From: CBDIDH01 sp965277595
Lineage (GTDB): Bacteria > Planctomycetota > Planctomycetia > Isosphaerales > Isosphaeraceae
DNA length: 64,000 nt
Assembly (NCBI GenBank): GCA_965277595.1
Contig: CBDIDH010000002.1
Coordinates: 3,038,001 to 3,102,000 of the forward strand
Reading direction: 5' to 3'
The translations under genes were made by a program, and so were the position numbers. Of this stretch, positions 53,522-61,522 are shown one piece after another (the stretch's first letter is position 1; the number at the start of each line of letters is the position of its first letter). The notes beneath the pieces were generated by a model that saw only the letters and a program-made list of their open reading frames with translations, did no database searches and was not told the origin of the DNA.

Positions 53522-53565
53522 CCGACCCCGCTCGCTCCTGAAAACCAGGGAGCGGGCGGGGTCGG
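53522..53565 (+). terminator. Hairpin after the subtilase gene
   Basis: Arms CCGACCCCGC-CGCTCC and GGGAGCG-GCGGGGTCGG form a strong stem 35 bases after the stop. The T run is weak, so termination efficiency is uncertain. Confidence 0.6.
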
Positions 53566-53628
53566 CTCGTTTCCAGGGGCCTTTCATCATTGCCCGGTTT
53601 ACACTTGAAACCGATCGAGGAGAACGAC

Positions 53629-54360
53629 GTGTCCACACCAAAAACGGCCTTAATCACCGGCGCCGGCAGCGGAATCGGCCGAGGAGTGGCCCAGGCGCTC
53701 GACGCGATTGGCCTGCGCGTCGCGCTCGTCGGCCGCGACGCCGCGAAGCTGGAAGCGACGCGCGGAATGCTCTCGCAAAAGGGAGGCGCGGCGGTCGTGG
53801 CCTCGTGTGACGTCGCCAATCGCGATCAGGTTTTCATGATGGTCAAGTCAGTTCTCGACACCCTGGAATCAATTGATGTGCTTGTTTGTAACGCGGGAAC
53901 CAATGTCCGCAACCGGAGCCTTGAGGCGCTCACGCCCGAGGACTGGGACAAGATGATCGCGACCAACCTGACCGGCTCGTTCAACCTCGTCCACTTCGTC
54001 TTGCCGTCGATGCGGGCGCGTGGAAACGGCCTGGTGATCCAGATTGATTCGGTCTCGGGCAAGCGGGCGAGCGTTCTCGGAGGCGCGGGGTATTCGGCCT
54101 CGAAGTTCGGGCAGGCCGCCCTGGGAATTTGCCTCGGGCGCGAGGAAGGTCCGAAGGGGATTCGATCGACCGTGATTTATCCGGGCGAGGTGAACACTCC
54201 GATTCTCGATGCCCGGCCGGTTCCCGTGGGCAAGGAGCGCCGCGAGGTGATCTTGCAACCGGCCGACGTCGCCGCGGCGGTCCGGTTCCTGGTCGAGCTT
54301 CATCCAAGGGCGAACGTTCCTGAGTTAATTATCAAGCCGACGGTTGATGATTTTTGTTGA
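53629..54360 (+). CDS. Short-chain dehydrogenase/reductase
   Basis: The 243-residue product starts at GTG 53629 with GAGGAGA upstream. The classical SDR pattern is complete: ALITGAGSGIGRGVAQAL (cofactor), CDVANRD, VCNAGTN, IQIDSVSGK with the catalytic Ser, and YSASKFG with Tyr and Lys. An Arg-containing GLRVALVGRD after strand 2 suggests NADP preference. The substrate is unknown. The stop lies 22 bases before the end of the opposite-strand ABC gene. Confidence 0.92.
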   Translation: MSTPKTALITGAGSGIGRGVAQALDAIGLRVALVGRDAAKLEATRGMLSQKGGAAVVASCDVANRDQVFMMVKSVLDTLESIDVLVCNAGTNVRNRSLEALTPEDWDKMIATNLTGSFNLVHFVLPSMRARGNGLVIQIDSVSGKRASVLGGAGYSASKFGQAALGICLGREEGPKGIRSTVIYPGEVNTPILDARPVPVGKERREVILQPADVAAAVRFLVELHPRANVPELIIKPTVDDFC

Positions 54361-54382
54361 AATGCACGCGATCGATCGATCC

Positions 54383-56377
54383 TCAGGCGTTCATCTGTCC
54401 AACCTCGATGTCGCCGGTGGCGAACTGGTTGAATTCCAGATACTGAAGGTGTCGGAAGAGCTTGCTATCATTCTGCAACTGACGCGGATTGCCGATCGTC
54501 TCGACCCGGCCGTTGTGGAGCAAGACGATTTGCTGACACGACCGGATCGTCGACAGCCTGTGCGGCAGGAGAATCAAGGTCCGGCCCTGCGCGATCCGGC
54601 CGACCGTGTCGTCGATGAGGTTCTTGGTATCCTCGTCGAGCGGGACGGTCGGCTCCTCGATGATCACGATCGACGGATCGTGCAGATAGGCCCGCGCCAG
54701 GGCGATCCGATACTGCTCGTCGGGCGTGAGGTAATGGCCAAGCGGGCCGATCACCGTGTCATATCCGTGCGGCAGGTCCTGAATGAAGTTGTGCGCGTGG
54801 GCCACCTTCGCCGCCTCGATGATCCGAGGAAGCGTGAAGCTCTCGTCACCAAGACCGATGTTCGTGATCACCGAATCCGTGAAGACAAGATCCGCCTGAA
54901 GCACCGTGGCGACCTGAGCTCGGACCGATTCCATCGTCACTTCGCGGAGGTCGTGCCCATCGATCCGCACCCGGCCGACCTTGGGGTCGATCAATCGAGG
55001 AATCAGGCAGACAAGGGCATGCTTGGCGTCCTCGTCAAGGCTCATGATCGCCGATCGCGAGCCGGCCGGGAACTCGACCGAGATCCCTTCCAGCAAGACC
55101 CGCCCCGCGCTCGCCTCGATCGCCGATCGGCTTTCCAATGTCACATTTTCCAGGCTGATCCGATCCTTCAAGGGGGACAGGAAGTTCGCGCCCCCTTGCT
55201 GATGAAGATCCGTCTTGTGATCGAGGTAATCAAAGACACCCCCCGCCGATCGCCCCGCCAGGCGGATGGCCTTGCGCACCTGCACCCACTTCAAAAGAGG
55301 CTCGATCAGGCCGACGAGCGAGGCCACGAGCACCAAGGCCGCCGCGGGCGAAAGGTTCTGCGTCTTGACCACCTCATACCCGGTCATCCCCAGCGCCAGG
55401 GCCGCGGCGGCGCCGTAAAGCAGCCAGGAGGTCGGGTCGAGCCAGTTCTCGGTCTTCATCCGCCGCGAATCGGCCGCCCGATAGCGCTCCAGGTGTTCGT
55501 GAAACCGGTGACGGTCCACGTTCTCGACCCCGAACACGCGGACCGTTCGCAGTAAACCGATATCTTCATGCAAGAGCGCCAGATGCACGGAGGCATCTCG
55601 CAAGGCCGCGTCCGCCGCGACGCGCGAATCGCGCGAGATCACCCGGGCCGTCAACCAGACGAGAATCCCCAGCGCACCCAGAAAGAGCGTGAGCACCCAC
55701 GAAAGCCCTAGGGCCATCAGCAAGAGCCCGACGACCAGGACCGGCACCGCGTACGCCCGATCCAGATCGGCGAAAAGACCGTCGCGAATGTCGTTGACCT
55801 CGCGCGTGATCAAATTGACGACCGGCCCGGTCCCCTCGGTCGGCAGCGACGATTGCCCGAGCCGATACATCTGGCGATGAATCTGACTCCGCAACGTCGT
55901 CGCCGCATCAACGGCAAGATCCGCGATCAAGGCCCTTCGCATCTGAGACACCAGACACGCTGCCAGCAAGGCGGCAAGGCCACCGGCAAGCAGCGTCGTG
56001 AGCGCACCCACGTTGTTCCGAAGCGTGGGAACCCGATAAATCAGGCGACGCAGGCCCCACGCCCCCGCCCGATGAATCCGGTTCTCGCTCCGAAGGTTCG
56101 CGGCGACGACCGGATACAAACCCGTATCGTCAAAAATCGCGTCGTCGCCGTCCGTCCCGGTCTCTCGGGGAATGATCCACCGGGAGAGTTCCTGGACGTG
56201 GGCATGGGGATAGCGCGACTCGCCCTGACTCGCGAAGAGCGCCGCGAGCAGGCCGAGACAGCCGAGGAGCTTCAGGAGCAGAAGCGAGTGAACGATCCCG
56301 AGCACCGCAACCGTGGCGACCGTGCCCCGACGGTCTCCCAGAAGCCGTTGAGCGCGGGCATACGAATCCGCATGCAT
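54383..56377 (-). CDS. ABC exporter-like protein with degenerate nucleotide-binding domain
   Basis: The 664-residue product has an N-terminal ABC transmembrane domain (about residues 20-375) and a C-terminal ATPase-like domain (about 405-650). The domain order matches half-type exporters. The ATP-binding motifs are altered: the P-loop reads MSLDEDAKHAL (445-455) instead of GxxGxGKST, the signature reads LTPDEQ (550-555) instead of LSGGQ, and Walker B reads IVIIEE (570-575). The Q-loop (VLQADLVF) and H-loop (LPHRLST) remain. ATG 56377 is preferred to TTG 56425. ATP hydrolysis is doubtful. The gene follows an ABC-2 permease gene. Confidence 0.88.
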   Translation of the reverse strand: MHADSYARAQRLLGDRRGTVATVAVLGIVHSLLLLKLLGCLGLLAALFASQGESRYPHAHVQELSRWIIPRETGTDGDDAIFDDTGLYPVVAANLRSENRIHRAGAWGLRRLIYRVPTLRNNVGALTTLLAGGLAALLAACLVSQMRRALIADLAVDAATTLRSQIHRQMYRLGQSSLPTEGTGPVVNLITREVNDIRDGLFADLDRAYAVPVLVVGLLLMALGLSWVLTLFLGALGILVWLTARVISRDSRVAADAALRDASVHLALLHEDIGLLRTVRVFGVENVDRHRFHEHLERYRAADSRRMKTENWLDPTSWLLYGAAAALALGMTGYEVVKTQNLSPAAALVLVASLVGLIEPLLKWVQVRKAIRLAGRSAGGVFDYLDHKTDLHQQGGANFLSPLKDRISLENVTLESRSAIEASAGRVLLEGISVEFPAGSRSAIMSLDEDAKHALVCLIPRLIDPKVGRVRIDGHDLREVTMESVRAQVATVLQADLVFTDSVITNIGLGDESFTLPRIIEAAKVAHAHNFIQDLPHGYDTVIGPLGHYLTPDEQYRIALARAYLHDPSIVIIEEPTVPLDEDTKNLIDDTVGRIAQGRTLILLPHRLSTIRSCQQIVLLHNGRVETIGNPRQLQNDSKLFRHLQYLEFNQFATGDIEVGQMNA

Positions 56378-56445
56378 GCTATTGGTCCCATGGACACGGT
56401 GTCGAAGGGCAATGTCCCGGACCAACGACCGTCACACCGCGTCGG

Positions 56446-57267
56446 TCAGGCGAGGTCGCGGTCTTCGAACAAAAGGAACGCGAACAAAAGCGCTGCTCCA
56501 CTGTACAACATGCAATAGCCGAGCGCGGGAATTACATAGGCAACCCAGGGAATCGCCGTCCCCGTCGAGATCGCCGGTCCCATGTTGAAGAACTCCAGCG
56601 AGGGGAGGGCCAGAGCGAACAACCTGGCCATGAAGCCGACCAGTTCGTTGACCTGCCCCTGACTCGCCTCCTCGACCAGAACCGGGCTGAGGTGTCCCAG
56701 GAAGAAGATGGCGATGCAGACCACCAGATTGACGAGCATCGGCAATCGGGTGGAAATCGCCACGCTCACCGCGGCAAGCACGGTCACTTCGAGAAACCCG
56801 AGTGCCAGGCCCGGCAAGATTTGCTTGACCTGCGCAATCGCCTGCGCAGTCTCGGCGACCCCGCCCGCCTGCTCGCGGAGGTCATAAACGTACTTGTACC
56901 AGACCCCGAGGCTAAAGAGCAGGCCCAGGATCGCGAACATCGCCAAGGCCCCCAGCTCGATCCCGAGAAACTTGCCGATGATGAATTGTCGGCGATTGAT
57001 CGGCTTCGAGAGCAAGGTGATCGCCGTCTTCCCCTCGATCTCTTCCGCGACGGTGGAGCTCGCGGTCAAGAGCGCTAGTAACAGACCAGCAAACGAGATC
57101 GTCGTGAGCCCCGTATCCTTGTACATCTTGATGTCTTCGCCGAAGGTAAAGTACGAGATGAAGATGGAGCAAACCAGCGACGACCCGGCAATGAACGCCA
57201 GGACGAAGAAGGCCGGCTGCCGGATGGCCTCCTTCGCGGTTGCGAGCGCGATGACGATGGACTTCAT
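56446..57267 (-). CDS. ABC-2 type permease
   Basis: The 273-residue product has about six membrane segments and begins MKSIVIALATAKEAIRQPAF, followed by FISYFTFGEDIKMYKDTGL and GKTAITLLSKPINRRQFIIG, which are typical of ABC-2 family permeases. The family needs a separate ATPase subunit, but none with intact motifs lies next to it; the only ATPase-like gene nearby is the degenerate exporter 68 bases downstream. The cargo is unknown. The ATG at 57267 is the natural start. Confidence 0.85.
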   Translation of the reverse strand: MKSIVIALATAKEAIRQPAFFVLAFIAGSSLVCSIFISYFTFGEDIKMYKDTGLTTISFAGLLLALLTASSTVAEEIEGKTAITLLSKPINRRQFIIGKFLGIELGALAMFAILGLLFSLGVWYKYVYDLREQAGGVAETAQAIAQVKQILPGLALGFLEVTVLAAVSVAISTRLPMLVNLVVCIAIFFLGHLSPVLVEEASQGQVNELVGFMARLFALALPSLEFFNMGPAISTGTAIPWVAYVIPALGYCMLYSGAALLFAFLLFEDRDLA

Positions 57268-57348
57268 GAACGCTTGAGTCTCGAAGGGATGACGGGAAAA
57301 AGCGAATAAGGTCGAAAACCGCGAAGATCGAGCCGAGCGTTGGCGTCT

Positions 57349-57627
57349 TCAGTATTTAATCGAAAAATCGGAATAATGCGGCTCGGCCACAGGCTCCATC
57401 GTCACGTCCGCGGATTGAATCTTGGAACCCAGGGTATTTTGAACCAGCTTAAGAAACGCGTCCAGGATTTCCGGTTCACCCTCGGCAACGAGTTCAACGC
57501 GGCCATCGCCCAGGTTGGTCACGAACCCGGCAACCTCGAAATTCCTGGAAAGCCGTTCCGCAGTGTATCGAAAGCCGACACCCTGGACCCGGCCCGCGTA
57601 AAAAACGCGGCGACGCTCCCTGATCAT
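57349..57627 (-). CDS. acyP: Acylphosphatase
   Basis: The 92-residue enzyme hydrolyses carboxyl-phosphate bonds such as acetyl phosphate. The hallmark RRVFYAGRVQGVGFRYTAER holds the phosphate loop and catalytic Arg, and GFVTNLGDGRVELVAEGE holds the catalytic Asn. ATG 57627 gives the usual length; the open frame runs further to 57771 but without family sequence. The stop is 81 bases upstream of the ABC-2 permease start on the same strand, so the three may be co-transcribed. Confidence 0.93.
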   Translation of the reverse strand: MIRERRRVFYAGRVQGVGFRYTAERLSRNFEVAGFVTNLGDGRVELVAEGEPEILDAFLKLVQNTLGSKIQSADVTMEPVAEPHYSDFSIKY

Positions 57628-57742
57628 ACACGCTGACTCGCCCGCGATGACTTTGGTATCGAATGCCGACCTGAGCTTACACAAACCATGATAGCGGAGC
57701 GGTTGAAGACAAGGCAAGCACGCGGATCGGCGAGCGTTGAGA

Positions 57743-57814
57743 ATTGCAAGGTCCCGCTTGCCGAAGACCAAAATTCCGCCGTCTGGGCATCGGTCATCGG
57801 ACGATGGTCATCGA
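57743..57814. repeat. Diverged palindromic element
   Basis: The left end TTGCAAGGTCCCG (57753-57756 onward) resembles TTGCAAAGTCCCG of the 37453 copy. ATCGGTCATCGG and GATGGTCATCG follow at about 57789-57812. It lies between the divergent acyP and LarA-like genes. Confidence 0.65.
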
Positions 57815-57948
57815 AGAAACCGACCTGGCAATCCTACCGCCTCGTCCAATCCGCGACTTGACCACCTTCCCGAAGCCTTCCTATCATGTCAGGTCGTGGC
57901 ATCGCTTGGGTCAAGGTCGTCACATTTCAAGGCAGGTCGATCATCGTC

Positions 57949-59160
57949 ATGCAGGTTTTTGTCGGATTTGATGACGAACAGGTCGACTTCGAACTGACCG
58001 ACGATCGCCTCGTCGCCGCCTGGCGGGGGCCTCTGGGGGTTCAAGGGCTTGACGCGGCGGGCCTTGTGACTCAGGCCCTGGAAAATCCGGTCGATTATCC
58101 ACCACTTCGGCAGGCGGTCGCTCCCGGTGATCGCGTCGTGATTGCACTCGGGACGGATCTTCCTGAAGCGTCGGAAGTTGTGAACGCGGTTACCAGCGTT
58201 CTCCAGTCGGCCGGAGTTGACCCCGAATCAATCACAATCGTCACGTCCTCGGCAACAATTCACGCCTTGAAAGGCCATCTGGCTCCGGGTTTGAACGTGC
58301 GGGCCCACGACCCCGACGATCGCGAGGGGCTTGCCTACCTGGCCGCGACATCGGGCGATCGAAGGGTTTATCTCAATCGACTTATGACCGACGCCGATTT
58401 CGTCCTGCCCATTGGCCGGCTCTCGTTTGACCCGACACTCGGCTATCGCGGCCCCTGGAGCGCGATTTTCCCGGACCTGAGTGACTCCGAGACGCAAGGG
58501 GCTTATCTGGCCGGGGCTTCCGACGCGGCGCCTGCCCGCGATCAACCGCGAAGCTTCCTCAAGGAATCGGCCGAAGTCAGTTGGCTGCTCGGCTGTCAGT
58601 TTCAGCTCGGCATCGTTCCCGGCGTGACCGGTGTCTTGAAGGCGGTCGCCGGTCTGGCCTCGGCCGTGATCGACCAGGGCGCGCGGGACGTTGACGACTC
58701 CTGGACCGTTCGCGTTGACTCCCGCGCCGAGCTCGTCATCGTCGGCATCGGTTCGCCGGGTCGACCCGGAACGCTGGACGACCTTGGCCGAGGTCTCGCC
58801 CTGGCAAGCCTCCTGGTTCAGCGCGGCGGCAAGATCATTGCCCTTTCGCGCGTCGGCGGCGAATTCGGACCCGCCTTTCAACGCCTGATCGTGGCCGACG
58901 ATGCGCGGAATGGCCTCTCGGCGCTTCGTGGGCACGAACGCGACCACGATTACGCGGCGGCTCGCCAGTTCGCGCAGGCGATTGCCTGGGCCGATGTGTA
59001 TTTGCTCAGTGCGCTCGATCCCGACGCTCTGGAATCGCTTTCCATCATTCCGCTCGACCGCCCCGAGGAAGCCCGACGCCTCGCGGCCCTGACCGGGTCG
59101 TGCCTGGTCGTCAGCCAGGCCGACGAGGCGCGGGCGGTTGTCGCTGACGAGAACGGTTAA
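57949..59160 (+). CDS. LarA-like (DUF2088) protein lacking lactate-racemase catalytic residues
   Basis: The 403-residue product matches the lactate racemase fold in overall layout: an N-terminal domain with ALENPVDYPPLRQAVAPGDR and VVIALGTD, then VLQSAGVDPESITIV, and a C-terminal domain with VIVGIGSPGRPGTLDDLGRG. The sites that act in LarA are altered: the DHTRP-type motif reads GTDLPEAS (68-75), the GxHRP-type motif reads SSATIH, and the His/Lys region reads LSFDPTLGYRGPWSAIFPD (158-176). Racemase activity is therefore unlikely. ATG 57949 is preferred over ATG 57886. It is followed after 8 bases by a membrane-protein gene. Confidence 0.78.
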   Translation: MQVFVGFDDEQVDFELTDDRLVAAWRGPLGVQGLDAAGLVTQALENPVDYPPLRQAVAPGDRVVIALGTDLPEASEVVNAVTSVLQSAGVDPESITIVTSSATIHALKGHLAPGLNVRAHDPDDREGLAYLAATSGDRRVYLNRLMTDADFVLPIGRLSFDPTLGYRGPWSAIFPDLSDSETQGAYLAGASDAAPARDQPRSFLKESAEVSWLLGCQFQLGIVPGVTGVLKAVAGLASAVIDQGARDVDDSWTVRVDSRAELVIVGIGSPGRPGTLDDLGRGLALASLLVQRGGKIIALSRVGGEFGPAFQRLIVADDARNGLSALRGHERDHDYAAARQFAQAIAWADVYLLSALDPDALESLSIIPLDRPEEARRLAALTGSCLVVSQADEARAVVADENG

Positions 59161-59168
59161 GCCCCGCA

Positions 59169-59549
59169 ATGGCCAATGATCTCCCCTCGACACGCCCCGA
59201 CCCGGACTTCGACCCTGACTGGAACGACCGCCTGATTTACTGGCGAAGAGCGCTGGGGCGGCTCCGGCTCGGGGTCGAGCCGATCGAGTATCAGCTTCTT
59301 CGCTATCGCCGGGCGACGATCGTCTTGACCTTGATTCCGTGCGGGATCGGCCTGATCTTCATCGCCCTCTTCACGGCCTTTCGAAGGCCCGATATCGGCC
59401 TGATCATGACGGCGGTCTTCCTCGTGCCGATCGTCTCGCTCGCCTGGCTCGATTATGCCCGACTCCGTTCGCGTGCCTTGACTTACCTCCGCGAGTCCCA
59501 CGATCACGACCAACGGCTCCTCGCCAAAAAAACGCCGGGCGGCGCGTGA
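59169..59549 (+). CDS. Small membrane protein, function unknown
   Basis: The 126-residue product has two membrane segments (TIVLTLIPCGIGLIFIALFT and IGLIMTAVFLVPIVSLAWLD) between charged ends. The start is 8 bases after the LarA-like stop, so the two are co-transcribed and may work together. I do not recognise the family. Its last bases double as part of the opposite-strand terminator. Confidence 0.7.
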   Translation: MANDLPSTRPDPDFDPDWNDRLIYWRRALGRLRLGVEPIEYQLLRYRRATIVLTLIPCGIGLIFIALFTAFRRPDIGLIMTAVFLVPIVSLAWLDYARLRSRALTYLRESHDHDQRLLAKKTPGGA

Positions 59550-59565
59550 TGCGCTGACCGGCGTT
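59526..59565 (-). terminator. Terminator of the sigma-factor gene, inside the opposite gene
   Basis: On the minus strand, arms AACGCCGG (59565-59558) and CCGGCGTT (59538-59531) are followed by further T residues. The structure overlaps the last codons of the plus-strand membrane-protein gene. Confidence 0.65.
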
Positions 59566-59595
59566 GATCGATTCGCGGTCCCTATTCGCGATGCC

Positions 59596-60288
59596 TTACC
59601 AGACCTGTCCCATGCCCGATCCCGAGGCGACGAGGTCCCCCTCGTCGCTCTCGTCATCGAGGTCCGAATCGGCTCCGTCCGACCATTCGTCGGCGTCCTC
59701 GGCCAGGGCTTCGAGTTCGACCCTGAGCCGCTTGCGGGCCGTGTGCAAGCGGCGTTTGATCGTTCCCAGAGGGGCGTCGAGGCGGTCGGCCATCTCCAGC
59801 AACGACTGGCCCTGGATGTAAAAGGCCACCAGGGTCTCGCGGTCGAGCGACTTGAGTCGGTCGAGACCTTCCCAGAGGCGACTGGCCCGTTCGCGGCTAA
59901 TCAGTTCGTCAACGGGAGCGTACTGCTCGCCGGAAGTTCCTTCGAGCACAACGGTTTCGACGGTGATCGGCTCGTTACGGCGGGTCGCCCGGTTGATCGC
60001 CATGCGGACGGTCACCTGACGCAACCAGCCGGCGAAGCGCTCGGGCTCACGAAGCTGAGAAATCCGGTTCATGACGTGGAGGAAGACCTCCTGCGTCATT
60101 TCCAGGGCCTCGCTCGGGTTGCCCAGGCGTCGGAGACAGATCGCATGCACGGTGCGCTGAAATTGCTCAATCAGGCATCCGAACGCTTCCCGGTCGCCGG
60201 CCTGCGCCCGGACGACCAGGGAAGCCACGGCGCTGTAGTCGTCATCATCCGCTGTCGTGATCGTCTGCAAGGTCGCCAGCACGTTCAT
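59596..60288 (-). CDS. RNA polymerase sigma factor, ECF-like
   Basis: The 230-residue product has sigma region 2 (LVVRAQAGDREAFGCLIEQF, LGNPSEALEMTQEVFLHVMN, EPERFAGWLRQVTVRMAINR) and region 4 (LDRETLVAFYIQGQSLLEMA, APLGTIKRRLHTARKRLRVE). It ends with an acidic Asp/Glu-rich tail of about 30 residues. ATG 60288 fits best; ATG 60339 would add 17 residues. No anti-sigma gene is adjacent. The ECF subgroup was not assigned. Confidence 0.9.
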   Translation of the reverse strand: MNVLATLQTITTADDDDYSAVASLVVRAQAGDREAFGCLIEQFQRTVHAICLRRLGNPSEALEMTQEVFLHVMNRISQLREPERFAGWLRQVTVRMAINRATRRNEPITVETVVLEGTSGEQYAPVDELISRERASRLWEGLDRLKSLDRETLVAFYIQGQSLLEMADRLDAPLGTIKRRLHTARKRLRVELEALAEDADEWSDGADSDLDDESDEGDLVASGSGMGQVW

Positions 60289-60723
60289 CGCCCCCCCGTT
60301 TTCGGGGTCACTTCCGGCCGGACCTGGAGCGTGATCCATGTCACGGGCCGGACCCTCATTGCGGTCGTCGGGCGGTCGTCGCGTGATCTCAACGATCGAG
60401 GGACGGACGGGGGACACTGGCCAATCTCGACGCTCGAAATCGTTCGAGAGTCAAAAGATCGGTGCGTGTCGCCCGTCGGACCTCAAAACGTGTGAGGGCA
60501 CGACGACCGACGGTGACGGCTCGGGCGCGGAACACATGCGGAGATCAATTTGATCCCCGGGCAAGGTCACCCGCGCGGGCCGACCACCTGCTCAGTCTGT
60601 TGGTTCGCGGCGGGGTGTGACCGATCCAGCCGGGACGCGACGCCTTGAAGGACGTGCGTTCCGAAGGGAGCGATCAGGCGAGCCTGTCGACGATCCAACC
60701 GTATTGAGAAGGAGGCTCGGCGC
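60289..60723. other. Upstream region of the sigma-factor gene
   Basis: About 435 bases with no supported gene; it should include the sigma-factor promoter. G+C content is high and short frames on both strands look like shadows. Confidence 0.4.
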
Positions 60724-61224
60724 TCATCCGCCCGCCGGCGCGAAGGTCGCGACGGCAGGCCATCTCTCGGCGAAGATTCCAGTACCCGCGAAGGCTTTCC
60801 CGGAACCTGAACGCTTACCTTGCAAGGGCTTGCGTTCAAAGGTCGCACCTTCCGCTGGGGAAGGCGCCTCGGGTTGGCCTGGGCCCGCCGCGATCAGACA
60901 AGCCGCCAGGGCGAGCCGGTCTGTCAGGGCGGGCGGGGCGTCGGAATCTCCGACGGAAGGTCGCACGACGGAAACCCTTACGGGACTCCTCGGTACGACG
61001 ACGGATGAGCCCGGATAGCTTGGAATCGAGATCCTCGACATCGGTCGAATCGACGGGTCGAGACTCCAGGCCAGTCCGGCGCGCATGGCGGCTGCTGCAT
61101 GGGCGTGTCGGAAGCGGAGGATCGATTTGCCGTTGAGTTCGCCCGTCGCGAGGACGAACGACCGCGTGCCGAGGTTCAGCCGGTTCAATTTGGCCGACAA
61201 CTTCCGGTTCGTGCGGTTCAACAT
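60724..61224 (-). CDS. Possible hypothetical protein
   Basis: A 166-residue frame starts at ATG 61224 with GAGGG about eight bases upstream. It contains AHAAAAMRAGLAWSLDPSIR and LTDRLALAACLIAAGPG, but no domain, signal peptide or membrane span is clear. A competing plus-strand frame covers part of it. It may be a lineage-specific gene or a chance frame. Confidence 0.3.
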   Translation of the reverse strand: MLNRTNRKLSAKLNRLNLGTRSFVLATGELNGKSILRFRHAHAAAAMRAGLAWSLDPSIRPMSRISIPSYPGSSVVVPRSPVRVSVVRPSVGDSDAPPALTDRLALAACLIAAGPGQPEAPSPAEGATFERKPLQGKRSGSGKAFAGTGIFAERWPAVATFAPAGG

Positions 61225-61453
61225 GGCAAGACCCTCACTTCCGCCAGCAACAAGGCGGGGTTGAAGAGGTGCGGCGACGGGACGCCGGACGGAAATTTCT
61301 CCGCCGGTCATGGTCCTCCCAAGTTCAATCTCGGGCCGACCGTCGCGGTTCAAAACAGGGAGCGAACGCCGAAGGGGCTTCGTTCAATCCTGCTGTGTGG
61401 GATTAGACAGTCTATCCACTCCGCATGTTCGCTCGGAAATCGAAAAACTTGCG

Positions 61454-61469
61454 AAATTCGATCGAATTT
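61454..61469. promoter_or_regulatory. 16-base perfect palindrome in an A+T-rich spacer
   Basis: AAATTCGATCGAATTT is identical to its reverse complement. It lies in the A+T-rich block 61400-61522 upstream of the possible gene at 60724-61224 and just past the dehydrogenase stop. It could be an operator for a dimeric regulator, or part of a terminator region; no direct evidence exists. Confidence 0.4.
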
Positions 61470-61522
61470 TTCTCGAAATGCTTATCAAATAACGATTTGT
61501 GCATTGCAAAATTTTGAACGAA

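Noticed and set aside
57949..59160. Annotation as active lactate racemase
   Set aside because: The fold matches, but the residues that act in LarA are not found at the corresponding sites.
58228..59193. A 321-residue minus-strand frame
   Set aside because: Shadow of the LarA-like gene, which has better codon-like composition and a co-directional partner.
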